Source: Thermomonas paludicola
Lineage (GTDB): Bacteria > Pseudomonadota > Gammaproteobacteria > Xanthomonadales > Xanthomonadaceae
DNA: 64,000 nucleotides
Reading direction: 5' to 3'
Assembly (NCBI RefSeq): GCF_024498955.1
Contig: NZ_CP093311.1
Coordinates: 372,001-436,000 of the forward strand
Below, piece after piece: positions 17,288-26,287 of the stretch (positions are counted from its first letter, which is position 1; each line of letters starts with the position of its first letter). The notes beneath the pieces were generated by a model. It searched no databases and had not been told where the DNA came from. It saw only the letters and a program-made list of their open reading frames with translations. The translations under genes were made by a program, and so were the position numbers.

Positions 17288-17505
17288 TGGCGGACATGAG
17301 GCCGAGGCATGGCATTTCGTGGCCGCCTTCACGGTATCTGGCGAGGGTGGCGGTTGAAGTTTACGTCATTATTTGTCACATGGTGACGTGTTGCGTCATG
17401 TTGCGGTGCGGGCAGGGTGGCTGGGGCGAGGGCGGTGGGGGCAGCAGGGCCGGTGCGCGGGGCAGCTATAATCGGCGGATTCTTCCCGCCAGCCGAGCCG
17501 CATCC
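17288..17505 (+). promoter_or_regulatory. Upstream region of the aldolase gene
   Basis: With the pilin promoter this completes a gene-free gap of about 330 bp. A perfect TATAAT (17467-17472) lies 33 bp before the aldolase ATG, with no good -35 at the right distance, which suggests an activator. Farther upstream, GTCACATGGTGAC (17375-17387) is an inverted repeat embedded in several copies of GTCA/TGAC (about 17364-17400) and could bind a regulator of either flank. Confidence 0.45.
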
Positions 17506-18510
17506 ATGAGCATTGAACTCCTCGCTGAAACCGCCCGCGCCATGGTCGCCCCGGGCAAGGGCATCATCGCCATCGATGAATCCTCCGCTACCTGCAAGAA
17601 GCGCTTCGATGGTGTCGGCATCGAGTGTACTGAAGAAGCCCGCCGCGCCTACCGCGAGCTGCTGCTGACCGCGCCGAACGCCAACCAGTACCTGTCCGGC
17701 GCGATCCTGTTCGACGAAACCCTGCGCCAGTCCACCAAGAGCGGCGTGCCGTTCGCCAAGTACATGCTGGACAACGGCATGATCCCGGGCATCAAGGTGG
17801 ACAGGGGCACGGTGCCGCTGGCCGGCTTCCCGGGCGAGCTGGTGACCGAAGGCCTCGACGGCCTGCGCGACCGCCTCAAGGAGTACTACAAGCTCGGTGC
17901 CCGCTTCGCCAAGTGGCGCGCGGTGATCACCATCGGCGACGACATCCCGTCCGGCACCTGCATCGAGGCCAACAGCCACGCGCTGGCGCGCTATGCCGCG
18001 CTGTGCCAGGAGCAGGGCCTGGTGCCGATGGTCGAGCCGGAAGTGCTGATGGACGGCGACCACGACATCGGCACCTGCTATGAAGTCACCGAGGTGGTGC
18101 TGCGTTCGCTGTTCGACGCGCTGTACAACCAGAGCGTGATGCTGGAAGGCACCATCCTGAAGGCCTCGATGGTCGTCCCGGGCAAGGGCTGCGCCGAGCA
18201 GGCCAGCGTCGAGGAAGTGGCCGAGTCCACCCTGATGTGCCTGAAGTCGGCGGTGCCGGCGATCCTGCCGGGCATCGTGTTCCTGTCCGGCGGCCAGAGC
18301 GACGAGGACGCCACCGCGCACCTCGACGCGATGAACCGGATGGGCCCGAACCCGTGGCCGCTGTCGTTCTCCTACGGCCGCGCCATGCAGCAGGCCGCGC
18401 TGAAGCTGTGGGCCGCCGACATGACCGGCAACTACGCCAAGGCCCAGCAGACCGTGTTCGAGCGCGCCAAGGCCAATGGCCTCGCCGCACTGGGGCAGTG
18501 GGAAGGCTGA
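17506..18510 (+). CDS. Class I fructose-bisphosphate aldolase
   Basis: This enzyme interconverts fructose 1,6-bisphosphate with dihydroxyacetone phosphate and glyceraldehyde 3-phosphate through a Schiff base. The 334-residue product has the classical (animal-type) class I signature: GKGIIAIDESSATCKKRF near the N-terminus, KWRAVITIG around residue 140, and the Schiff-base lysine in TILKASMVVPG. I chose ATG 17506, the start that aligns with the family N-terminus; an in-frame extension to 17281 is not plausible. A strong terminator follows. Confidence 0.95.
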   Translation: MSIELLAETARAMVAPGKGIIAIDESSATCKKRFDGVGIECTEEARRAYRELLLTAPNANQYLSGAILFDETLRQSTKSGVPFAKYMLDNGMIPGIKVDRGTVPLAGFPGELVTEGLDGLRDRLKEYYKLGARFAKWRAVITIGDDIPSGTCIEANSHALARYAALCQEQGLVPMVEPEVLMDGDHDIGTCYEVTEVVLRSLFDALYNQSVMLEGTILKASMVVPGKGCAEQASVEEVAESTLMCLKSAVPAILPGIVFLSGGQSDEDATAHLDAMNRMGPNPWPLSFSYGRAMQQAALKLWAADMTGNYAKAQQTVFERAKANGLAALGQWEG

Positions 18511-18560
18511 GCGCGTCCAGCCGCTGCCTTGGGCAGCGGCGCGGGCACGAAACAAGCAGC

Positions 18561-18590
18561 GCGCCGGCCCAGTGCCGGCGCGTTGTTTTT
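18561..18590 (+). terminator. Rho-independent terminator after the aldolase gene
   Basis: A perfect GCGCCGGC/GCCGGCGC stem with a 5-base loop is followed by GTTGTTTTT. It lies 50 bp after the aldolase stop codon. Confidence 0.88.
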
Positions 18591-18654
18591 CGGAGTCCGG
18601 TGATGGTCGGCCGGGCGAGGGTATGCTCTGCATGGGCGGATGGAGTGCAGGCAC

Positions 18655-19119
18655 GTGTCGAATGAGCAATCGCTGCAGACGCAACTCAAGGACGCCATCG
18701 CGCGCGGCGACAAAAGCGCGGTGGCGGCATTGATGCGCCAGGGCGGCGTCAGTGGGCTGGTGCAGACCCTGCGCGCGGCGCAGGCTGCCGCAGCCCAGCA
18801 AGCCACGTCCACAGCCTCTGCGCTGCAGGTGCCGGCTGCCGTGGGCAATGCGCTGCGGCAAGGCAATTTGATCGATGCGATCAAGCGCCTGCGCGAAGCC
18901 AACCCGGGCCTGTCGCTGAAGGCGGCCAAGGATCACGTCGAGGCATTGGCCAACACGCTTCCGAAGCCGCGCGCGCAGGACAGCGCATCGTCCACCTTCG
19001 CCCATGTTCACGAGCGCACGCCAACCGTGGTGATGGGCGAGCGGCCCGGCGCCCTGCGCTGGATGATGGTGGTGCTGGGGTTGCTTGCGCTGGCGGTGTG
19101 GCTGGCCTTTGGCGCCTGA
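18655..19119 (+). CDS. Tail-anchored protein with an L7/L12-CTD-like segment
   Basis: I do not recognise a named family for the whole 154-residue product. It has a polar, alanine/glutamine-rich N-terminal half and then the segment LIDAIKRLREANPGLSLKAA continuing KDHVEAL (about residues 72-99). That segment follows the helix pattern of the ribosomal protein L7/L12 C-terminal domain. A single hydrophobic anchor ends the protein (WMMVVLGLLALAVWLAFG, the last 20 residues). Such L7/L12-like folds occur in bacterial membrane proteins of unknown role. I chose the GTG at 18655 because GGAG lies 9 bases upstream; an ATG at 18640 is possible. It stands alone between the aldolase and the efflux pair. 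Confidence 0.7.
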   Translation: MSNEQSLQTQLKDAIARGDKSAVAALMRQGGVSGLVQTLRAAQAAAAQQATSTASALQVPAAVGNALRQGNLIDAIKRLREANPGLSLKAAKDHVEALANTLPKPRAQDSASSTFAHVHERTPTVVMGERPGALRWMMVVLGLLALAVWLAFGA

Positions 19120-19236
19120 CCGGCGTTTGCAACGCACGCAGGGCGATTGCGTTGACCGCAGCGATGCCCAGCGGATGGCACGGGGCGCCTGCCCGGCGCA
19201 CCCGTTAAACTCGCGAGCCCCCGAACGAGTCGCATC

Positions 19237-20322
19237 ATGCTGCAACGCCCCTGCCGTTTCCTGTGTGCCGCCGTTGCGGCGACGTTCATCCTTTGCGCGT
19301 GCGGCAAGCAGGCGACGCCCGCGCAGGGTGGGCCGGGCGGCGGGCGCGGCAACCTGCCGGTGCCGGTTGAGGTTGAAACCGTGCGCCAGCAGGACTGGAG
19401 CGACACCCTGCGCGCGCTGGGCACGGTGCGCGCGCACGAGGCGGTGACGGTCACCGCCAAGGTCAGCGAAACCGTGCAGCAGGTGCATTTTGACAGCGGG
19501 CAGGACGTCACCAAAGGCGCGCCCTTGGTGACGCTGAGCGGGCAGCAGCAGCAGGCGGCGCTGGCGCAGGCGCAAGCGCAGGAGAAAGACGCCGAGGCGC
19601 AGTTCCAGCGGCTGTCGCAGCTGGTGGGCCAACAGTTGGTGGCGCGGTCGGCGCTGGATTCCGCCCGGGCAACCCGCGATGCCGCCCGCGCGCAGTCGGC
19701 GCAGATCCGCGCCAACTTGTCCGATCGGGTGATCCGCGCGCCGTTTGCCGGCGTGCTGGGCATCCGCCAGGTCAGTCCCGGTGCGCTGGTGACGCCGGGC
19801 ACGGCGATCGCCACGCTGGACGATATTGCCCGCGTGTACGTGGATTTTCCGGTTCCCGAAACCGAACTGGCCGGGGTCGCCCCGGGCCAGGCGCTGAGCG
19901 GGCGTGCCGGCGCCTATGCCGACCGCCGCTTCGATGGCGTGGTTGCCACCGTGTCTGCGCGGCTGGATGCCGGCTCGCGCGCCGCCACCGTGCGCGGCGA
20001 TTTCCCCAATCCACAGCGTTTGCTCAAGCCCGGCATGCTGGTCGACGTGGCGCTGGTGCGCGGCACCCGTCTGGCACTGGTGGTGCCGGAACTGGCGGTG
20101 CAGCAGATCGGCACCGAAACCTTCGTCTGGCGGCTCAAGGACAATGACACGGTGGAAAAGGCCGACGTGGTGGTGGGCGGTCGCATTCCCGGCCAGGTGA
20201 TGCTGAAGAGCGGTATCCGTGCCGGTGACCGCATCGTCACCGAAGGCACCGGCAAGCTGCAGCCGGGCGCGAAAGTGGCGCCCGCGGGCGCGGCGCCGGC
20301 TGCTGCCACAGCGAACCACTAA
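19237..20322 (+). CDS. RND efflux periplasmic adaptor (membrane fusion protein)
   Basis: The adaptor joins an RND pump to an outer-membrane channel. The 361-residue product has a lipoprotein signal ending in the lipobox LCAC (Cys22), a glycine-rich linker, then a barrel-sandwich hybrid domain (VSETVQQVHFDSGQDVTKGA). A short alpha-hairpin rich in Ala/Gln (about residues 100-145), a beta-barrel and a membrane-proximal domain with 'IRAGDRIVTEGTGKLQPG' follow. It is 3 bp upstream of the RND permease. No outer-membrane factor or regulator lies nearby, so a TolC-type partner must be supplied from elsewhere. Substrate unknown. Confidence 0.93.
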   Translation: MLQRPCRFLCAAVAATFILCACGKQATPAQGGPGGGRGNLPVPVEVETVRQQDWSDTLRALGTVRAHEAVTVTAKVSETVQQVHFDSGQDVTKGAPLVTLSGQQQQAALAQAQAQEKDAEAQFQRLSQLVGQQLVARSALDSARATRDAARAQSAQIRANLSDRVIRAPFAGVLGIRQVSPGALVTPGTAIATLDDIARVYVDFPVPETELAGVAPGQALSGRAGAYADRRFDGVVATVSARLDAGSRAATVRGDFPNPQRLLKPGMLVDVALVRGTRLALVVPELAVQQIGTETFVWRLKDNDTVEKADVVVGGRIPGQVMLKSGIRAGDRIVTEGTGKLQPGAKVAPAGAAPAAATANH

Positions 20323-20325
20323 GCC

Positions 20326-23300
20326 ATGAAGCTGTCCGAACTTTCCATCAAGCGGCCGGTGCTGGCCGTGGTGATGAGCCTGCTGCTGATCGTGCTGGGG
20401 GTGATGTCGTTCCTGCGCCTGACCCTGCGCGAACTGCCGGCCATCGATCCGCCGATCGTCTCGGTGCAGGTGGACTATCCGGGTGCCTCGGCCGGAGTGG
20501 TGGAAACCCGCATCACCAAGCCGCTGGAAGACGCGCTGGCCGGCATCGAGGGCATCAACACCATCGATTCCAACAGCCAGAACGGCAGCTCGCGGATCAG
20601 CATCGAGTTCTACGCGTCGCGCGACATCGAGGCGGCCGCCAACGATGTGCGCAACGCGGTCAGCCGGGTCGCCGACCGCATGCCGGAAGAGGCCAACGCG
20701 CCCGAAATCAGCAAGGTGGAGGCGGATTCCGACGCCATCATCTGGTTCAACCTGCGGTCCACCACCATGGACCAGATGCAGATGTCGGACTACGCGCAGC
20801 GCTACCTGGTGGACCGTTTCTCCAGCCTGCAGGGCGTGGCGCGGGTGTTCCTGGGCGGCAGCCAGCGCTACGCGATGCGGGTCTGGCTGGACAGCGACAA
20901 ACTGGCCGCACGCGGGCTGACCACGGCGGACGTGGAAAACGCGTTGCGTGCCGAAAACGTGGAGCTGGGCGCTGGCCGCATCGAGTCCACCAACCGCGAT
21001 TTCATCCTGCGGGTGGCGCGCGACTACACCAGCCCCGAGCAGTTCGCGAAGATTCCGCTGGGCAAGGGCGCCGATGGCTACGTGGTGCGGCTGGGCGACG
21101 TGGCGCGAGTGGCGCTGGAGTCCGCCGAACGGCGCGCCTACTACCACAGCAACGGCGAGCCGGCGATGGGCATCGGCATCGTCAAGACCTCCACCGCCAA
21201 CAGCCTGGAAGTGGCCGATGCGGCCAAGGCCGAGGCAAACCGCATTCGCCCCACCCTGCCCAAGGGCAGCGATATCTACGTGGCGTATGACAGCACCACC
21301 TTCATCTCGGCGGCGGTGGAGCGCGTGTATGAAACGCTGCTGGAAGCCATCGTGCTGGTGCTGCTGGTGATCTGGCTGTTCCTTGGCAGCGTGCGCGCGG
21401 CGTTGATTCCGGCGGTGACCGTGCCGGTGTGCGTGATCGCCTCGTTCATCGCGCTGTACGCGTTCGGATTTTCGATCAACCTGCTGACCTTGCTGGCGCT
21501 GGTGCTGTGCATTGGCCTGGTGGTGGATGACGCCATCGTGGTGGTGGAGAACATCCAGCGCCGGGTGGACCTGGGTGAGCCGGCGCTGGTGGCGGCGCAG
21601 CGTGGCACCAGGCAGGTGGCCTTCGCGGTGTTGGCGACCACGGCGGTGTTGATCGCGGTGTTCCTGCCGGTGGGCTTCCTGCAGGGCAATACCGGGCGCC
21701 TGTTCCGCGAGCTGTCGGTGGCGCTGGCGGCGGCCGTGGCGATTTCCGCCTTCGTCGCGCTGACGCTCACGCCGATGATGGCGTCCAAGCTGCTGCGCCC
21801 GCACACCGGGCCGCATGCGGTACACGGCAATCGGGTCAGCGAATGGATCAACGCGCGCTTCCAGCGCCTTGCCGGCGGTTACCGGCGGGTGCTGGACCGG
21901 CACATCCACCGCGTCTGGCTGTTCGGCGGATTGATGCTGGCGGCGGTGGTGGCATTGCTGCTGCTGTTCAAGCTGCTGCCCAGCGAGCTGGCGCCTTCCG
22001 AAGATCGCGGTGCGTTCTCGCTGTCGATGGAAGGGCCGGAAGGTGCGGGCTTCGATTACACCGTGACGCAGATGAAGAAGGTGGAAGCGATCCTGGCCAC
22101 GGAAACCGGCCCCGACAAAGCCATCCTGCGCGCCAATCCGCGCGTGCCTGGCAGCTATGGCGCCAGTGAGGAGATGCACACCGGGCGCGCGATGATCTTC
22201 CTGCAGCCTTGGAACAAACGCGAGCAGAGCACGGTGGAAATCGCCGGTGAACTGGAGAAAAAGTTTTCCGGGTTGACTGGCGTGCGCGTGCGCACGCAGG
22301 CGGGCGGCGGCCTGGTGCGTACCCGCGGGCAGCCGTTCCAGCTGGTGCTGGGTGGGCCGGACTACAAGGAACTGTCGGCTTGGCGCGACCTCATGCTGGC
22401 AAAGATGGCCGACAACCCCGGATTCGTCGGGCCGGATTCGGACTACAAGGAAACCCGACCGCAGATGCGGGTGGTGATCGACCGCGCCCGTGCCGCCGAC
22501 CTGGGCGTGTCGGCCACGTCGATCGGAACGGCGCTGGAAACCATGATGGGGGGCCGTCGCGTCACCACCTTCGTGGACAGCGGCGAAGAGTACGACGTGC
22601 AATTGCAGGCCGACCGCAAGGGCCGCGATTCGGTAGCGGCGCTGGATGCGCTGCAGGTGCGTGGGCGGGATGGTGCGCTGGTGCCGCTATCCAATCTGGT
22701 CACGCTGAAGGAGATCGCCGAAGCCGGCACGCTGAACCGCTTCAACCGGCTGCGTTCGATCACCCTGAGCGCGCGCCTCGCCCCCGGCTATCCGCTGGGT
22801 GAGGCAGTGAGCTGGGCGCAGCAGACCGCGCGTGCATCGCTGCCGGATTACGCGCAGATCAGCTGGAAGGGCGAATCACGCGAGCTGCAGCAGTCCGGCG
22901 GCGAGGTGCTGGTGACCTTCGCGCTGGCGCTGCTGATCGTGTACCTGGCGCTGGCCGCGCAGTTCGAGAGCTTCCTGCACCCGCTGGTCATCATGCTCAC
23001 GGTGCCGCTGGGCGTGCTCGGCGCGCTGCTGGGCCTGTGGATCACCGGCGGCACCGTCAACCTGTTCTCGCAGATCGGCATCGTGATGCTGGTCGGGCTG
23101 GCGGCGAAGAACGGCATCCTGATCGTGGAGTTCGCCAACCAGCTGCGCGATGAAGGCCGCAGCATCCACCAGGCCATCGTGGAAGCGGCCGGCGTGCGCC
23201 TGCGCCCGATCCTGATGACCTCCATCGCCACCGTGATGGGCGCGGTGCCGCTGGTGGTGTTCGGCGGGCCGGGTTCGGCCAGCCGTGGCACCATCGGCAT

Positions 23301-23460
23301 CGTGGTGATCTTCGGCGTGGCGTTTTCGACGCTGCTGTCCCTGTTCGTGGTGCCGGCGTTCTATGCGCTGCTGGCGAAATACACCTCTTCGCCGGACGAG
23401 TTGGCGCACCGGCTGGCGAAGCTTGAAGCGGAAACCCCGCAGGCGGGTGGTCATGCGTGA
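20326..23460 (+). CDS. RND multidrug efflux permease (HAE1 family)
   Basis: This is a proton-driven trimeric inner-membrane exporter. The 1044-residue protein has the full RND length, twelve membrane segments in two sets of six, and two large periplasmic loops. The proton-relay aspartates are visible in LVVDDAIVVVENI (helix 4), and the helix 10 lysine region in VGLAAKNGILIVEFAN. The N-terminus LSIKRPVLAVVMSLLL is typical of HAE1/MuxB-like pumps. It is translationally close to its adaptor and overlaps the start of the next gene by 8 bp. Substrate range cannot be predicted. Confidence 0.95.
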   Translation: MKLSELSIKRPVLAVVMSLLLIVLGVMSFLRLTLRELPAIDPPIVSVQVDYPGASAGVVETRITKPLEDALAGIEGINTIDSNSQNGSSRISIEFYASRDIEAAANDVRNAVSRVADRMPEEANAPEISKVEADSDAIIWFNLRSTTMDQMQMSDYAQRYLVDRFSSLQGVARVFLGGSQRYAMRVWLDSDKLAARGLTTADVENALRAENVELGAGRIESTNRDFILRVARDYTSPEQFAKIPLGKGADGYVVRLGDVARVALESAERRAYYHSNGEPAMGIGIVKTSTANSLEVADAAKAEANRIRPTLPKGSDIYVAYDSTTFISAAVERVYETLLEAIVLVLLVIWLFLGSVRAALIPAVTVPVCVIASFIALYAFGFSINLLTLLALVLCIGLVVDDAIVVVENIQRRVDLGEPALVAAQRGTRQVAFAVLATTAVLIAVFLPVGFLQGNTGRLFRELSVALAAAVAISAFVALTLTPMMASKLLRPHTGPHAVHGNRVSEWINARFQRLAGGYRRVLDRHIHRVWLFGGLMLAAVVALLLLFKLLPSELAPSEDRGAFSLSMEGPEGAGFDYTVTQMKKVEAILATETGPDKAILRANPRVPGSYGASEEMHTGRAMIFLQPWNKREQSTVEIAGELEKKFSGLTGVRVRTQAGGGLVRTRGQPFQLVLGGPDYKELSAWRDLMLAKMADNPGFVGPDSDYKETRPQMRVVIDRARAADLGVSATSIGTALETMMGGRRVTTFVDSGEEYDVQLQADRKGRDSVAALDALQVRGRDGALVPLSNLVTLKEIAEAGTLNRFNRLRSITLSARLAPGYPLGEAVSWAQQTARASLPDYAQISWKGESRELQQSGGEVLVTFALALLIVYLALAAQFESFLHPLVIMLTVPLGVLGALLGLWITGGTVNLFSQIGIVMLVGLAAKNGILIVEFANQLRDEGRSIHQAIVEAAGVRLRPILMTSIATVMGAVPLVVFGGPGSASRGTIGIVVIFGVAFSTLLSLFVVPAFYALLAKYTSSPDELAHRLAKLEAETPQAGGHA

Positions 23461-24322
23461 TCGTGATGCAGGTTCACCGTGGAAGTCGCGCCCGGCGCGC
23501 GCTGCCATCCCGACCCCGCGTGCGCCGCGTGCGCCGCGTGCGGATGATGCGCAGGCCCCATCGGACAGCCCGGGCCATCCGCAGCGCGAGCGGCGCGACG
23601 CCGAGTTGCGCATTCATGGCTTGAACGCGGTGGGCGCGGTGTTCGCGCGGCGCCCGCAGGCCATCCGCAAGCTGTACCTGCTTGAGGCCCGCATTCCGCA
23701 GCTGCAGCCATTGCTGAAATGGTGCGTTTCCAATCGGGTGGGTTATCGGGTGGTGGACGATGGCGACCTGCAGAAGCTGGCGGCCAGCGCGCATCATGAA
23801 GGCGTGGTGGCGGAGGTGCTGCGCGAAGAACCGCAGGCATTGTCCAGTTGGCTGCGCGATTTGCCGGCCGGCCCGCAGTGCGCGCTGTGGCTGGACGGCG
23901 TGGGCAATCCACACAATTTTGGCGCGATCCTGCGCAGCGCGGCGCATTTTGGCGTGTCCGCCATCCTGCTGCCCAAGCATTCCACGCTGGCGCTGTCCGG
24001 CGCGGCGGCGCGGGTGGCGGAAGGTGGCGCGGAGGCGCTGCCAATGGTGCGCCTGGGGCGCGAGGACAACAGCATCGCCCAGCTGCATGCGGCGGGGTTC
24101 GCGCTTGCCGCCACGGTAGTACGCAACGGGGCTGACCTGTTCAAGACGGCGCTGCCGCAGCGGCTGGTCTATGTGCTGGGCGCCGAGGGCGAGGGCATGT
24201 CGCCGCAGCTCACCGCGGCCTGCGACCTGCGCTTGCTGATTCCCGGCAGCGGCGCGGTGGAAAGCCTCAACGTGGCCTCGGCCACGGCGGTGCTGCTGGC
24301 GCAGTGGGCGGGTAACCGCTGA
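23453..24322 (+). CDS. SPOUT-class tRNA/rRNA methyltransferase (TrmH/SpoU family)
   Basis: The 289-residue protein has an Arg/Pro-rich disordered N-terminus (about 45 residues). A substrate-binding domain follows (RIHGLNAVGAVFARRP, residues about 52-67), then the knotted SPOUT domain with motif 1 NPHNFGAILRSA, motif 2 YVLGAEGEGMS and motif 3 IPGSGAVESLNVASA. These enzymes 2'-O-methylate ribose in tRNA or rRNA. The architecture is nearest to YfiF/TsnR-like members, whose target is not defined. The start at 23453 overlaps the RND permease stop; a longer start inside the permease frame is unlikely. Confidence 0.9.
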   Translation: MRDRDAGSPWKSRPARAAIPTPRAPRAPRADDAQAPSDSPGHPQRERRDAELRIHGLNAVGAVFARRPQAIRKLYLLEARIPQLQPLLKWCVSNRVGYRVVDDGDLQKLAASAHHEGVVAEVLREEPQALSSWLRDLPAGPQCALWLDGVGNPHNFGAILRSAAHFGVSAILLPKHSTLALSGAAARVAEGGAEALPMVRLGREDNSIAQLHAAGFALAATVVRNGADLFKTALPQRLVYVLGAEGEGMSPQLTAACDLRLLIPGSGAVESLNVASATAVLLAQWAGNR

Positions 24323-24330
24323 CGCGGAAA

Positions 24331-24362
24331 CGCCGCCACCCCGGCTCGCCGGGATGGCGGCG
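24331..24362. terminator. Strong hairpin between convergent genes
   Basis: CGCCGCCA pairs with TGGCGGCG and encloses a second stem CCCGGC/GCCGGG with one internal mismatch. It sits between the convergent methyltransferase and M28 peptidase genes and could act as a bidirectional terminator, but there is no T-run on either side. Confidence 0.5.
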
Positions 24363-24374
24363 CGCGTGTTCCGC

Positions 24375-25775
24375 TTATTTGCCGGCGCTGGGTGGCTTGG
24401 GCGCGCTGCCAAAATCGCCGTCGGCCTGCGCCGCCAGCCAGGTGAACACCGCATAGGCGGCGGTGTTCTGGGCCAGCGACTGCGGGTTGATCTTGTCCAG
24501 CGTGTCTTCGGCGTTGTGGTGCAGGTCGAAGTAGCGGGTGCCGTCGTGGCCCAGCCAGGCCCAGGCCATGCCGCGCTCGGTCAGCGGGCCGATGTCGGAT
24601 TCCGGCTCGCCCTTGCCGGGCATCCAGCTGATGCCCAGCGGCGCCAACACCTGCTGGATTTGCGCCAGTGCGGCGGGCTGCAGATCGCGCGCGCTGGAAT
24701 CGAAGCCGTAGATGTGATCCGCGCCGAAGTCGCTTTCCACCGCAATGATGTGTTTGCCCACGTCACCGGCATGTTTCTGCATGTAGGCGCGACCGCCCCA
24801 CAAGCCCTGTTCTTCGTTGGCAAAGGCAACCACGCGAATGCTGCGCGCCGGCTTGAGCGGTTTGAGCAGGGCGCCGGTGGCCATGGTGATGGCAATCCCC
24901 GCGCCGTCGTCGATCGCGCCGGTGCCCAGGTCCCATGAATCCAGGTGTCCGCCGATCAGCACGATCTCTTGCGGGCGCTTGCTGCCGGTGATCTCGCCGA
25001 TCACGTTTTGCGAGGTGTATTGACCATCCCAGCCGCAGTCCAGCGCCAACTGCACGCGGGTCGGGCCCAGCGCGGCCAGGCGTGCCAATTGCGCCGCATC
25101 GATGGTGGACAGCGCGGCCGCGGGGATCGGCTTCAGGCCTTCCTCGAAGCGGGTGCCGCCGGTATGCGCCGCACGCGAGGTGTCGGTTCCGGCCGACCGC
25201 ATCAAAAAGCCGATGGCACCCTTGTGCACGGCCAGCGACGGGCCGGCCCAGCGAATGCCGCCGCCGTTGCGGTAGTCGCTGCCGTCGGCGCGTGCCTGCA
25301 TGGGATAGTCCACGAAGGCGATCTTGCCGGCCAGCGAGCCGTCCGGCGCGGCCTGCAGCGCGGCGAGATCGGCGAAGCGAACCACTTCGCCTTCCACGGT
25401 GCCGGCGGGGCTGCCGCCCAGGGCCGTCACGCGCAGGGGCTGTGCGTGCGCGCCGAGGACGCGCGCGGCTTCGCTGCGGCGCTCCCATTTCGGGAAGGTG
25501 ACCGGCTCGGTCCAGACCCTGTCATAGCCGAGGGCCTTGAACTTGGCGCGGGCCCATTCCACTGCACGCGCGTCGGCCTCGCTGCCGGCCATGCGCGGGC
25601 CGACTTCGGTGGTCAGCGATTCGAGCACCTGCCAGGCGGTGGGGTCGGCCAGCGCCTGCGTGCGCAGGGCGGCAGCGCGATCCAGCGATGGCTGGTCGAT
25701 GCGGGTCGGTTGCGCAGCCTGCAGCGGTGCGGCGACCAGCAGGGCGAGGGCGACGGCAAGAGCGGTGGCGCGCAT
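24375..25775 (-). CDS. Secreted M28-family zinc aminopeptidase/carboxypeptidase
   Basis: The 466-residue precursor has a Sec signal peptide (to about residue 20, ending LQAAQ). The PA domain occupies about residues 120-240. The catalytic M28 domain has the complete di-zinc ligand set: GGHLDSWD (His, Asp), GAIDDGAG (bridging Asp), ANEEQG (catalytic and ligand Glu), ESDFGA (Asp) and HHNAEDT (His). It probably trims peptides in the periplasm or outside the cell. It ends the minus-strand run of the small membrane protein, FAH hydrolase and mscL, 76 bp after mscL. Confidence 0.92.
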   Translation of the reverse strand: MRATALAVALALLVAAPLQAAQPTRIDQPSLDRAAALRTQALADPTAWQVLESLTTEVGPRMAGSEADARAVEWARAKFKALGYDRVWTEPVTFPKWERRSEAARVLGAHAQPLRVTALGGSPAGTVEGEVVRFADLAALQAAPDGSLAGKIAFVDYPMQARADGSDYRNGGGIRWAGPSLAVHKGAIGFLMRSAGTDTSRAAHTGGTRFEEGLKPIPAAALSTIDAAQLARLAALGPTRVQLALDCGWDGQYTSQNVIGEITGSKRPQEIVLIGGHLDSWDLGTGAIDDGAGIAITMATGALLKPLKPARSIRVVAFANEEQGLWGGRAYMQKHAGDVGKHIIAVESDFGADHIYGFDSSARDLQPAALAQIQQVLAPLGISWMPGKGEPESDIGPLTERGMAWAWLGHDGTRYFDLHHNAEDTLDKINPQSLAQNTAAYAVFTWLAAQADGDFGSAPKPPSAGK

Positions 25776-25851
25776 CGGCAGGCTCCAGAGACGGGAAAGC
25801 CGCGAGTCTATGGCTCGCGGCCCCCGCTGCGCCTGTGCCGGAAGTCGCTGC

Positions 25852-26256
25852 TTACTTCTTCAGCGAATCGCGAATCTCGCGCAGCAGCAGGATGTCTTCC
25901 GGCGTTGCGGCAGGTGCGACCTCCGGTGGCTTGTGCAGCTTGTTGATCATTTTGACCACCATGAAGATGGCAAACGCCACGATCGCGAACTGGATGATGG
26001 CGTTGATGAACTCGCCGTAGGCCAGCACCACCGCCGGGACTTCCTTGCCGGCGGCATCCACCGTGGCGGCCTTCAAGGTGATGGCGAGTTTCGAAAAATC
26101 CACGCCGCCGACCAGCAGACCGATGGGCGGCATGATCACCTTGTCCACCAGCGCGGAGACGATCTTGCCGAACGCGCCGCCGATCACCACGCCCACGGCG
26201 AGATCGATCACGTTGCCGCGCATCGCGAACTGCTTGAATTCACTCGTCATGCCCAT
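25852..26256 (-). CDS. mscL: Large-conductance mechanosensitive channel MscL
   Basis: MscL opens in response to membrane tension and protects cells from hypo-osmotic shock. The 134-residue protein has the usual length and features: N-terminal amphipathic helix [11 protein letters not shown], first pore helix [18 protein letters not shown], a periplasmic loop, a second membrane helix [16 protein letters not shown], and a charged cytoplasmic C-terminal helix. I chose ATG 26256, which follows a GGGAG ribosome-binding site; ATG 26250 two codons later is an alternative. Confidence 0.97.
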   Translation of the reverse strand: MGMTSEFKQFAMRGNVIDLAVGVVIGGAFGKIVSALVDKVIMPPIGLLVGGVDFSKLAITLKAATVDAAGKEVPAVVLAYGEFINAIIQFAIVAFAIFMVVKMINKLHKPPEVAPAATPEDILLLREIRDSLKK

Positions 26257-26287
26257 CAGGGACTCCCGTTCAACCGAGACGGCAACC

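Noticed and set aside
17329..22602. A very long open frame (1757 codons) on the minus strand opposite the aldolase and RND genes
   Set aside because: It is an antisense shadow of high-GC coding DNA: rich in His, Arg, Gln and Gly, without family motifs, and it crosses several proven genes.
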